Below are positions 1 through 5,844 of a stretch of DNA of 8,558 bases, in pieces. The notes below the pieces were generated by a model. That model saw only the letters and a program-made list of their open reading frames with translations. It did not search any database and had not been told where the DNA came from. The number at the start of each line of letters is the position of its first letter. Position 1 is the first letter of the stretch. The position numbers were made by a program, and so were the translations under genes. Source of the DNA: an uncultured Pseudomonadota bacterium (lineage in GTDB: Bacteria > Myxococcota_A > UBA9042 > CAIXZC01); assembly GCA_937884235.1 (NCBI GenBank), contig CALGBT010000524.1, positions 1 to 8,558 of the forward strand, read 5' to 3'.

Positions 1-634
1 GAATGTAGGCCCCGAGAGGTTCGCCGTTGACCATTACATTGGCCAGATTGCAGCGCACCCCCGGGTAGCCAGCAGCAGCCACCAGATCATAGGTCAGGCA
101 AGTGACCATACGCGTGCGCTCGTTGGAGTTATTATTCAAAGTGAGGCGTTCCGTATCGCCCAGGAACTGGCCCTTGCTATACTTGTCGGTCTTCACCTTG
201 ACTGAGGGCACAGTCGAGAAGATGGACCCCAGGAACCCCTTCTTGCGAATGCCGACATCTGCCAACTTCACGCCGTCCACCTCGACGTCGGCATGATACC
301 AGGTGAACTCGTCGGGCCAGGGCGTGTCGCACTCGCCCCAGCCCAGAAAGAAGAGCCCCAGGACCTCATCAAACTCAGTGATCGGTGCCCCGAAACGAGT
401 CTCAAGATTCATCTTTTCATAATCCGCAGGGTCCATCTGGATCTTGACGCAGAGCATGTGATCCGACTGAAAGATGGCCCCCACTGCAGGGTCGACTCCG
501 GCCGGCACGTTGGTTTCGCACCCCAGGGCCGGGGGGCGCACCTCCGTCCACTCCTTGCCCAGATCCGATCCAGCGTTTCCGCCGCAAGAACAAATGGCAA
601 CAACCACGGCCAGAGACAACGCTCGCAACATCAT
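1..634 (-). CDS. CotH-family (spore-coat H kinase-like) lipoprotein, 3' end beyond the left edge
   Basis: The frame is open from ATG at 634 down to the left edge, giving 211 visible residues without the C-terminus. The N-terminus is a lipoprotein signal: a hydrophobic stretch at residues 5-15, then I-C-S-C with the probable lipidated Cys17. Residues 56-80 (F-Q-S-D-H-M-L-C-V-K-I-Q-M-D-P-A-D-Y) and 114-160 (HADVEVDGVKL, VGIRKKG, SVKVKTDKY, Q-F-LGD) follow the beta-rich start of CotH proteins. Residues 162-210 (ERLTLNNNSNERTRM, LVAAAGYPGVRC, VMVNGEPLGAY) match the conserved core of that family. CotH proteins are atypical protein kinases; in other bacteria many are exported and uncharacterised. 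The catalytic acidic residues would lie beyond the edge, so activity cannot be judged. A GAGG ribosome site lies 6 nt before ATG 634; the next codon is also ATG. The family call is confident, kinase activity is not. Confidence 0.88.
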   Translation of the reverse strand, partial: MMLRALSLAVVVAICSCGGNAGSDLGKEWTEVRPPALGCETNVPAGVDPAVGAIFQSDHMLCVKIQMDPADYEKMNLETRFGAPITEFDEVLGLFFLGWGECDTPWPDEFTWYHADVEVDGVKLADVGIRKKGFLGSIFSTVPSVKVKTDKYSKGQFLGDTERLTLNNNSNERTRMVTCLTYDLVAAAGYPGVRCNLANVMVNGEPLGAYI

Positions 635-664
635 CAACCACCTCAGGATCAGCTTCCATGGCGG

Positions 665-693
665 AGTATAGCCAGCGCGGGGGGTGGTGGCAA
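665..693 (-). promoter_or_regulatory. sigma70-type promoter of the CotH-family gene
   Basis: On the minus strand a -35 box TTGCCA (693-688) is followed by a 17-nt spacer and a -10 box TATACT (670-665). Each box matches the consensus at 5 of 6 positions with ideal spacing. The predicted start of transcription is near 658, leaving a leader of about 25 nt before ATG 634 that carries the GAGG ribosome site. Confidence 0.65.
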
Positions 694-710
694 TCCATTA
701 GCCGGCTGCG

Positions 711-716
711 TACACT
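711..716 (+). promoter_or_regulatory. possible weak -10 box for the small membrane-protein gene
   Basis: TACACT matches 4 of 6 consensus positions. The hexamer 17 nt upstream (TGGCAA at 688-693) is only a weak -35 and is the complement of the divergent promoter's -35. The position, 28 nt before ATG 744, is reasonable, but the match is poor and this is a tentative call. Confidence 0.25.
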
Positions 717-743
717 GGTCGCAAGAAACGGGAGGACGACAAG

Positions 744-1046
744 ATGGATTTGCTTCGAAAGGCACTTGCGTATCTGCTGGCCACAGGGGCGCTGATGCTT
801 GGGCTGGCAGGCGACGGCGGTCGCGGAAGTCGCCGGTCGCGCTGGCGGCTGGCGCTGTGGGCGATCTCGGTGGCGCTGATTGCTGGGGCCGCGGGCGGCG
901 TCCGCATGGCGACGGCGGAGACCGTCAGCCAGATCGACTCCGAGGTTGTGGCCGCCGGTGAGGAGGCGGAGGGAGACCTGACAACGGTGGAACCCGACAT
1001 GTTGGTCTCATGTTACTGCACGGCCGCGCCGCCAGACCGATGGTAG
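744..1046 (+). CDS. small unrecognised membrane protein, 100 aa
   Basis: A GGGAGG ribosome site at 730-735 stands 8 nt before ATG 744, which makes this frame credible. The protein has two hydrophobic segments, about residues 6-23 and 34-51, separated by a short basic linker (R-G-S-R-R-S-R-W-R). This predicts a hairpin in the inner membrane with both ends on the same side. The tail is acidic (E-A-E-G-D) and ends with the unusual stretch V-S-C-Y-C-T-A-A-P-P-D-R-W, whose two cysteines could bind metal or form a disulfide. I do not recognise a family. The gene stands 74 nt ahead of the beta-helix run on the same strand and could be co-transcribed with it. Confidence 0.65.
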   Translation: MDLLRKALAYLLATGALMLGLAGDGGRGSRRSRWRLALWAISVALIAGAAGGVRMATAETVSQIDSEVVAAGEEAEGDLTTVEPDMLVSCYCTAAPPDRW

Positions 1047-1078
1047 TTCTTTTGCTTCTCTCGGCGCGCCATTTGCTC

Positions 1079-1084
1079 TATTCT
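1079..1084 (+). promoter_or_regulatory. possible -10 box ahead of the beta-helix/selenoprotein run
   Basis: TATTCT is preceded by a TG-rich context, but no convincing -35 lies 16-18 nt upstream (the hexamer there is TTCTCT). It sits 36 nt before ATG 1121. This is a weak candidate; transcription may instead come from upstream of 744. Confidence 0.25.
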
Positions 1085-1120
1085 GGGCGCGTCGTGTTCA
1101 ATGACAAAAGGAGAGCACTC

Positions 1121-1747
1121 ATGAGCAATCTGCGTTGCGTAGGCGTCGTCCTGGCGCTTCTAGTATCACTGCCGGCCCTCGCCGATGATCCACCGACAGT
1201 GCGAGTGGAAGGGACTGCGGGGCGGGTCGAAATCGAAGGCGGCGAGGTCAAGGTCAAGAGGTCCGAGAGAAGCGTCACCGTTACCACCAGGGCCGGCGCC
1301 ACGAAGGTCACCAACGGGGCAAAGTACTTCTGCGGCAAAGGCGACAAACTGAACCTCGCTGACAAAGTGATTAACGGCAGCGCCACGGTGGCCATCTATG
1401 CCGAAGCCGATTGCAAGATCACTATTACGGACTTCACCGTCAACGCCGCCGTCGCGGTGGAAGCCAGTGGCAATGCCCTGGTGACCATTACTGACAGTGT
1501 GCTCAATGGCGGCAGAACGGCCATTATAGCGAGTGGGAATGCGAAGATCATCCTCAGTGAAGTCACCATCAATGCCCCCCGGGGGATTGAGGCCAGCGGC
1601 AATGCCAAAGTCGAATTCACCGAAGGCACCTTGACTGGCAAGGAAGCCATCGTCGTCGATGGCAATGCCAAGGCGAAGCTGGTGGACGTGGCGATCCTGG
1701 GCAAGCAAATCAAGAAGGGCAACGGCCGCATCTCCGTCTCCGAGTAG
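1121..1747 (+). CDS. exported right-handed beta-helix repeat protein, 208 aa
   Basis: The start at 1121 is chosen because AAGGAG (1108-1113) lies 7 nt upstream and the frame then begins with a clear Sec signal peptide (hydrophobic core residues 6-19, cleavage near A-L-A-D around residue 21). Residues 24-60 are beta-rich and charged, followed by a single Cys71 and a Cys98. From residue 93 to the end the protein consists of about five 21-22-residue coils with the signature (V/I)-(E/I)-A-S-G-N-A-(K/L), with turns at residues 115, 137, 158 and 180. Alternating small and aliphatic residues fit a parallel beta-solenoid. It is the first gene of the tight run that ends with the selenoprotein. Likely periplasmic or surface-located. 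No catalytic motif is visible, and a structural or binding role is inference. Confidence 0.85.
   Translation: MSNLRCVGVVLALLVSLPALADDPPTVRVEGTAGRVEIEGGEVKVKRSERSVTVTTRAGATKVTNGAKYFCGKGDKLNLADKVINGSATVAIYAEADCKITITDFTVNAAVAVEASGNALVTITDSVLNGGRTAIIASGNAKIILSEVTINAPRGIEASGNAKVEFTEGTLTGKEAIVVDGNAKAKLVDVAILGKQIKKGNGRISVSE
1397..1723 (+). repeat. in-gene tandem repeat encoding beta-helix coils (63-66 nt period)
   Basis: About five degenerate units encode residues 93-201 of the exported beta-helix protein. The conserved DNA core is AGTGGCAATGCC and variants, at roughly 1463, 1529, 1592 and 1658. Unit lengths of 66, 63 and 66 nt keep the frame, so the array has diverged by substitutions and in-frame codon gain or loss. 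Confidence 0.75.
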
Positions 1748-1774
1748 GTTTGCCACCCAACTACCGAGGTTCCC

Positions 1775-3358
1775 ATGCGCTGCCGACTGCTCCTGGCTGC
1801 AATCGCTGCATCTTTGCTGCCTGCTCCCGCAGGAGCCGGCGATGTTTCTGGTACCCTTACCGGGTCGGTGGAGTGGGTCAAAGCTGACAGCCCCTATCGG
1901 GTGGTTGGTGAGACCACCGTTGAACTCCAGAGTAGCCTGTCCATTGCACCGGGCGTGGTGGTAGAACTAGCTGAGGGAGCCTCCCTTGATGTGAAGGGAG
2001 AGTTGTTGGCGCGGGGCACCGAGGCCAAACCGGTGGTCTTTACCGGAGCGCCGGTAGGCGACGGGCTGGCCCGCTGGAACACTATCCGTCTTGACAACGC
2101 GTCCACTGATGCCGTCTTCACCTTCCTGGATGACTACCAGAGCGGTTCGATTCTGGAGTGGTGCGTGGTGGAAGGGGCCAGTCGTGGAGTGACGCTGGAC
2201 GGGGCCTCACCCTATCTGCACCACAGCACCTTTCGCAACAACCGCACGCCCTTTTCCGCAGACATTGAGGGGGGGGCGGCAGTTTACATGGAGCCCGGCT
2301 CCAGTCCGCGGGTGCGGGACTGCCTCTTCGAGGGCAACTTCGCCGACGGCTTCAATTACGGCGGCGCCATCTACGCAGACGATTCCCAGCCCATCCTGCA
2401 GGACAATCGATTCCTCAACAACTCGTCCATCTATGGCGGTGCGGTAAGCACCAACCTCATGGCCTCACCCATTGTCGGCAACCACTTTGAAAGCAACGCG
2501 GCCATGGGCAGCAGTTACAGCAAGGGCGGCGGACTGGCCCTGGTGTCGTCGGTGTGCGCCGTCATGAACAACACCTTCGTCAACAACAATTCCGTGTTGG
2601 ATGGAGGGGGCGTGCATGTCTGCGTTGACTGTTTCCCCCATGCCACTCCCTTCTTCTTTGACAACACCATAACTGGCAACTCGGCCAAGACCGACAACCC
2701 GGCTCAGGGGGCCGGAGGCCTCGGCGCCGGGTACGTGCGTGTGGTGGCGGACAACAACATCCACGACAATACCCGCAACGGCGAACCATCCGATTTTGGC
2801 TGGTACCACCCCCTTGAGGAGGGGATGCCGGACTGGGTTGCGGTGCGCTCCATTGCCCACAACTGGTGGGGTACCACCAAACTGTTGGAGGTGGCCGAGC
2901 GAATCACCGACGGAACCGACATTGAGGGCGTGGGGACCGTACTCTTTGAGCCGGTGCTGGGCGAGGCAGTGGTCGCACCAACACCCCGTGTGACCCTCAC
3001 CACCCGACGCCTCCACTATGACGAACCGGGGGAGCCGATGCGGGTCTACCTGACGGTCTATAATCCGGGTGCGGAGGCCAGCTTCGAGTTGCGCATCATG
3101 CTCTCCTACGACGGCCTTCAACAGGTGCCATACATAGTCCCGCTGGGCCTGCCGTACGAGGAAGTGGCTGGCGGTTGCCACCATTTCACCATGCCGGAGA
3201 ACGGCATCTACTTCAAAACGCTCTTGAATCCAATATACGCCGGCACCGGCGGGATAACGGGGGGGCACTGGCGGGCGGCATTGTACGATGCCGAGGGCGC
3301 AGTTGTGGGGCAAGTGAGCGAAGTCCGCTTCGACCTCATGGGGGAGGTGGCACCATGA
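1775..3358 (+). CDS. secreted right-handed parallel beta-helix protein with C-terminal beta-sandwich-like region, 527 aa
   Basis: Begins with a Sec signal peptide (R-C-R-L-L-L-A-A-I-A-A-S-L-L, cleavage near A-G-A-G, residue 21), with a CGAGG ribosome site just upstream. Residues 30-90 have the typical entry of secreted beta-helix proteins: S-P-Y-R-V, L-S-I-A-P-G-V-V-V-E-L, L-D-V-K-G-E-L-L-A-R-G-T and P-V-V-F-T-G. From about 120 to 375 come many coils with Asn-ladder turns (F-R-N-N, F-E-G-N, F-L-N-N, F-E-S-N, F-V-N-N-N, I-T-G-N-S) and Gly-Gly-(A/G) turns, closing with H-N-W-W-G-T and a final F-E-P-V-L, as in NosD/pectate-lyase-like helices. Residues about 395-522 are a separate beta-rich domain. 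Such proteins are often extracellular adhesins, lyases or structural proteins; no lyase active site is evident. The stop overlaps the next start (ATGA), so translation is probably coupled. Confidence 0.9.
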   Translation: MRCRLLLAAIAASLLPAPAGAGDVSGTLTGSVEWVKADSPYRVVGETTVELQSSLSIAPGVVVELAEGASLDVKGELLARGTEAKPVVFTGAPVGDGLARWNTIRLDNASTDAVFTFLDDYQSGSILEWCVVEGASRGVTLDGASPYLHHSTFRNNRTPFSADIEGGAAVYMEPGSSPRVRDCLFEGNFADGFNYGGAIYADDSQPILQDNRFLNNSSIYGGAVSTNLMASPIVGNHFESNAAMGSSYSKGGGLALVSSVCAVMNNTFVNNNSVLDGGGVHVCVDCFPHATPFFFDNTITGNSAKTDNPAQGAGGLGAGYVRVVADNNIHDNTRNGEPSDFGWYHPLEEGMPDWVAVRSIAHNWWGTTKLLEVAERITDGTDIEGVGTVLFEPVLGEAVVAPTPRVTLTTRRLHYDEPGEPMRVYLTVYNPGAEASFELRIMLSYDGLQQVPYIVPLGLPYEEVAGGCHHFTMPENGIYFKTLLNPIYAGTGGITGGHWRAALYDAEGAVVGQVSEVRFDLMGEVAP

Positions 3359-3882
3359 ACGCCCATGGCCTCAAAATTGCTCTGTTCCTCTGTTTGCTCG
3401 GACTCCTTGCCCACGTCTCGGCATGTACCGTCGAGGAAGCGACCCCAACTCCTGCCGACGTGCCGGTTGACGTTGCCCCGGCAGGCCCGGCGCTGGAGTT
3501 GCTGGGCGACGGGCTGACTGTTGACGGTACTCCACTGCTACTGGGTACCCCGATGGTCACAGCTGTGGAGTTGTTGGGAGCAGCAACCCAGGTCCGGGCC
3601 ATGGGACTGGCCGGCACGGTGTACAGCTACCCCGCCCTGGGTCTGGAGCTGTGGGCAAGCGGTGACCCTGCTGCCATGGCCAGTATCCATCTGCTCCCAG
3701 AGTATACTGGCGGCGCGACCGGCGGCCTCGTGCCGGGGGCCGCTGAGGCCATGGCCACTGAGATGCTGGGGGCCGGTGTAGCCGATCCCTTTGCTCTGGG
3801 CCGGCACTATCCCGAGCGGGGCCTCTTTGTTGGCATCCGCGATGGGAAAGTAGAGTTGTTGACGCTAGGGAGGCCGGAGTGA
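3355..3882 (+). CDS. small lipoprotein of two related halves, 175 aa
   Basis: ATG 3355 is chosen because it overlaps the preceding stop as ATGA, GGGGGAGG lies at 3340-3347, and the protein then starts with a lipoprotein signal (hydrophobic residues 8-20, lipobox V-S-A-C, Cys24). A Pro/Val/Asp linker (T-P-T-P-A-D-V-P-V-D-V) spans about residues 30-45. The mature part has two similar halves. Residues 60-114 (GTP-x-x-TAVELLGA ... YSYPALGLELWASGDP ... S-I-H-L-L) align with residues 121-171 (G-A-A-E-A-M-A-TEMLGA ... RHYPERGLFVGIRDGKVELLTL). The pattern suggests a duplicated alpha-beta-beta unit. I do not recognise a named family. The gene directly precedes, and overlaps by 1 nt, the selenoprotein gene, so the two products may act together in the envelope; that is inference. 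Confidence 0.82.
   Translation: MNAHGLKIALFLCLLGLLAHVSACTVEEATPTPADVPVDVAPAGPALELLGDGLTVDGTPLLLGTPMVTAVELLGAATQVRAMGLAGTVYSYPALGLELWASGDPAAMASIHLLPEYTGGATGGLVPGAAEAMATEMLGAGVADPFALGRHYPERGLFVGIRDGKVELLTLGRPE
3533..3870 (+). repeat. internal duplication within the lipoprotein gene (protein level)
   Basis: The two halves, residues 60-114 and 121-171 of the lipoprotein, share the ordered signature G-x-x-x-x-x-A-x-E-(L/M)-L-G-A, then (Y/H)-Y-P-x-x-G-L-x-(L/V) ... D-(P/G) and an aliphatic closing strand. The second half is about four residues shorter in the linker before YP. Similarity is visible in protein only, so the duplication is old. Confidence 0.5.
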
Positions 3883-4478
3883 TGGTGCGCGTGACGCTGT
3901 TGGTATGCCTCCTGTTGCTGACCGGGTGCCCACGGTCCGGGCCTTCAGCCCTCGATGCTGCGGCGCAAGACGCAACTGAGTCGGCAGACGAGTCGTCCGA
4001 CCTGGTTGAGGAATTGGCGCCGGTCTGTCCCCCGCCTCCCCCTTTCGGGCTGAACCTGGGGGATCGTATCGCGTCCCTCGAGTTCCTGGATGGTGCGGGA
4101 GAGCCTGTAAACATCCATGATTTCTGTGGCAAGCCGCTGACGCTGGTCTACCACTTCTACGGGTGGTGAAACACCTGCCACGGATTCGCCAGTGTGGCGA
4201 ATGAGTTTCACGAAACCTACGGCCCCGACGGACTGCACATCATCATGGCGATTTCGAGCCAACCCTCGGGGAATCCATCAACCCTTGAGTATTGCGCTGC
4301 CGTGCGGGAGAAGTATGACCTGGGTGACATTGCTCTGTGCGACCTCCCAGACGAGTTGGCGGCATACGGCAAGAACTCGATGGTGATGCTCATCGATGCC
4401 ACGGGGACCATTGTTTACAAGAAGGCCGTGGTTTCGCACAGCGGACTGGCCAAAGCAATTGAAGCAGCGTTGCCCTAG
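3882..4478 (+). CDS. selenocysteine-containing redoxin/TlpA-like lipoprotein, UxxC active site, 198 aa (TGA 4167-4169 = Sec96)
   Basis: Read through TGA 4167-4169, the frame runs unbroken from ATG 3882 to TAG 4476-4478. GGGAGG (3868-3873) lies 8 nt upstream and the start overlaps the preceding stop as TGATG; GTG 3879 is an alternative start. Residues 4-16 are a lipoprotein signal with lipobox L-T-G-C (Cys16), followed by an acidic, Pro-rich linker to about residue 54. The thioredoxin-fold domain runs from about 57: L-N-L-G-D-R-I, L-E-F-L-D-G-A-G, I-H-D-F-C-G-K-P-L-T-L-V-Y-H-F-Y, active site G-W-U-N-T-C (Sec96, Cys99), L-H-I-I-M-A-I-S, then M-V-M-L-I-D-A-T-G-T-I-V-Y. This is the AhpC/TSA-redoxin layout, with Sec replacing the attacking Cys of CxxC. 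Position 166, where the cis-proline usually sits, is Ser. Extra cysteines are 49, 82, 138 and 153. Expected role: thiol-disulfide or peroxide reduction in the envelope, with unknown substrate. Automatic annotation would split it at the TGA. Confidence 0.93.
4167..4210 (+). promoter_or_regulatory. bacterial SECIS element directing Sec insertion at UGA 4167
   Basis: The hairpin begins at the TGA itself. An outer stem TGAAAC (4167-4172) pairs perfectly with GTTTCA (4205-4210). An inner stem ATTCGCC (4184-4190) pairs perfectly with GGCGAAT (4196-4202). The loop is AGTGT (4191-4195), with G4192-T4193 giving the GU expected for SelB recognition. The apical loop starts 21 nt after the TGA, inside the range known for bacterial SECIS elements, which lie in the coding region just after the UGA. 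Both stems are fully Watson-Crick, which is unlikely by chance at this exact place. Confidence 0.9.
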
Positions 4479-4488
4479 GAAGAGGGGG

Positions 4489-5844
4489 CTAGTCCAGGAC
4501 CTCGTCTCCATCCCGAGGTAAGATGGAGAGCCTGACGTTGCCCAGCTTGACCCCATCGGACTCCATCACTTCAAAGCCTAGAAGCGGGGCAGCCTCCTTT
4601 GACTCCGAATCTGTATGGGGGCCATCGTAAGTGAAAAATTCCCCCACTTCGGGTACCGATTCGGCGAGGTTCAGGACGAGACCGCCGACGGTTTCGTATT
4701 CCCGGTCTTCGGGGAAACTGACCGGAAGATCAAGTTCGTCGGTGAGGTCCTCCACGGCCAGCTTAGCACTGACGATGAACGTATTATCGTCGATGCGGGT
4801 ATAGAGCTTCTCTTCCTCGTCATACTCGTCGTAGATTTCCCCTACGAGCTCCTCGATGACGTCCTCGAGGGTGACAAGTCCAGCGGTACCACCATACTCA
4901 TCCACAACAACGGCGATGTGCACCCGCTCGGCCTGAAACTCCCGCAGCAGCGAGTCCACCGGCTTGGTTTCCGGCACATAGTATGACGGTCGGGTAAAAT
5001 CCCTGAGCCGGAAAGGTTTGCGCTCCTTCTCCAACGACTGGAAGTAGGCGAAGAGGTCTTTGGAGTAGAAGAAACCAATGACCTTATCCTGGGATTCTTG
5101 ATAGACCGGGTAGCGAGAGAACTTGTACTGGGCCATGGTGGCCATGACCTTGGCCAGCGATTCCCTGGCTTCGAGCATGACTATGTCGGTGCGGGGAATC
5201 ATGATTTCCTTGACGATGGTATCTTCCAGGTCAAAAGCTCCTGAGAGAATCTTCTCTTTCTCAGAGTCGAGACTGCCTTCAGTAGTACCCTGTTGTATAA
5301 GGTATTCCAACTCCTCTTCAGTAATAGAAGGCAGTGGAGATTTGGGGTCCCCACCGGCCAACACGATAAACCTCTTGCCCATGCGGGCCAAGGGTCTCGC
5401 CAGCGGCCAGAGCAGGTAATAAAAGACAAGGAGCACTGGCAGGATCGGAGCAATCAACCGTGCGTTGTGGCGGGCGAAGGTTTTGGGTACGACTTCGCCG
5501 AACACCAGGATCAGAAAAGTCATGGCCCCCACGGAAAGGGCGATGGCGAGACTGGTGCCCCCCCCAAGACCCAGGCTACTGACGATGCGCAGCGAGAATT
5601 CAGTGGCCACTGCAGAGGCCAGAATGTTCACTAGATTGTTGGCCACCAGCAGAAAGCTGAGCACGGTCACGGGCCGGTCGCGCCATAGACGAAGTAGGCG
5701 GGTGCCCGGGCGGTGCTCGGCAATCAACTGCTGCAAGCGTCCGTGGTGAAGACTGGTGAGCGCAGTTTCTGAGCCCGAGAAAAGGCCAGAGAGGAGAATG
5801 CATATGGTGATGGAGATGATATGTCCGTAGGACTCGGCTAGCAA
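4489..5844 (-). CDS. CNNM/CBS/CorC_HlyC-domain membrane transporter (hemolysin C-like), 451 aa
   Basis: Domain order is that of CorB/CorC (CNNM) proteins, which are linked to magnesium and cobalt efflux; the old name hemolysin C is historical. Residues about 6-155 are the CNNM (DUF21) membrane domain with the signature S-G-S-E-T-A-L (23-29), membrane segments near 8-24, 58-80, 98-118 and 130-150, and the motif G-E-V-V-P-K (116-121). Residues about 208-335 hold two CBS domains (I-M-I-P-R-T-D; S-R-Y-P-V-Y; VDEYGGTAGLVTLEDVIEEL-V-G-E-I), which bind adenine nucleotides and Mg in relatives. Residues about 345-446 are the CorC_HlyC domain. Length is normal and nothing is missing. The start appears to be TTG at 5844: no in-frame ATG lies near, and a G-rich ribosome site (GGGGGG) lies 9 nt upstream. 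The first 7 nt overlap the end of the upstream transporter gene, so the two are probably co-translated. It converges on the selenoprotein gene with only 10 nt between them. Confidence 0.93.
   Translation of the reverse strand: MLAESYGHIISITICILLSGLFSGSETALTSLHHGRLQQLIAEHRPGTRLLRLWRDRPVTVLSFLLVANNLVNILASAVATEFSLRIVSSLGLGGGTSLAIALSVGAMTFLILVFGEVVPKTFARHNARLIAPILPVLLVFYYLLWPLARPLARMGKRFIVLAGGDPKSPLPSITEEELEYLIQQGTTEGSLDSEKEKILSGAFDLEDTIVKEIMIPRTDIVMLEARESLAKVMATMAQYKFSRYPVYQESQDKVIGFFYSKDLFAYFQSLEKERKPFRLRDFTRPSYYVPETKPVDSLLREFQAERVHIAVVVDEYGGTAGLVTLEDVIEELVGEIYDEYDEEEKLYTRIDDNTFIVSAKLAVEDLTDELDLPVSFPEDREYETVGGLVLNLAESVPEVGEFFTYDGPHTDSESKEAAPLLGFEVMESDGVKLGNVRLSILPRDGDEVLD

Noticed and set aside
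293..961. Long plus-strand frame of 222 codons
   Set aside because: It runs antisense to the clearly conserved CotH-family gene and across the divergent promoter region; the product is low-complexity and Arg/Gln/His-rich, without family features.
1010..1120. N-terminal extension of the first beta-helix protein up to ATG 1010
   Set aside because: It would overlap the small membrane-protein gene and bury the signal peptide; AAGGAG stands just before ATG 1121.
2465..3313. 282-codon minus-strand frame opposite the large beta-helix gene
   Set aside because: It is an antisense shadow of a high-GC gene; the plus-strand product has a signal peptide and a regular beta-helix, the minus-strand product has no recognisable features.
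4167..4169. Alternative genetic code reading TGA as Trp or Gly
   Set aside because: TGA terminates two genes of the same run (3356-3358 and 3880-3882), and no other gene in the window needs TGA to be read as an amino acid.
3882..4478. Pseudogene or nonsense mutation splitting a redoxin gene
   Set aside because: The in-frame TGA is exactly at the catalytic Cys position, a perfect SECIS-like hairpin follows it, and the downstream half keeps a fully conserved fold without further lesions.
4194..4478. Independent small gene starting at GTG 4194
   Set aside because: It is the C-terminal half of a thioredoxin fold without its active site, has no ribosome site of its own, and its start lies inside the SECIS apical loop.
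4499..4519. Hairpin ACCTCG/CGAGGT near the convergent gene ends as a terminator
   Set aside because: The stem is only 6 bp with a 9-nt loop, has no T-run on either side, and lies inside the coding end of the CNNM gene.
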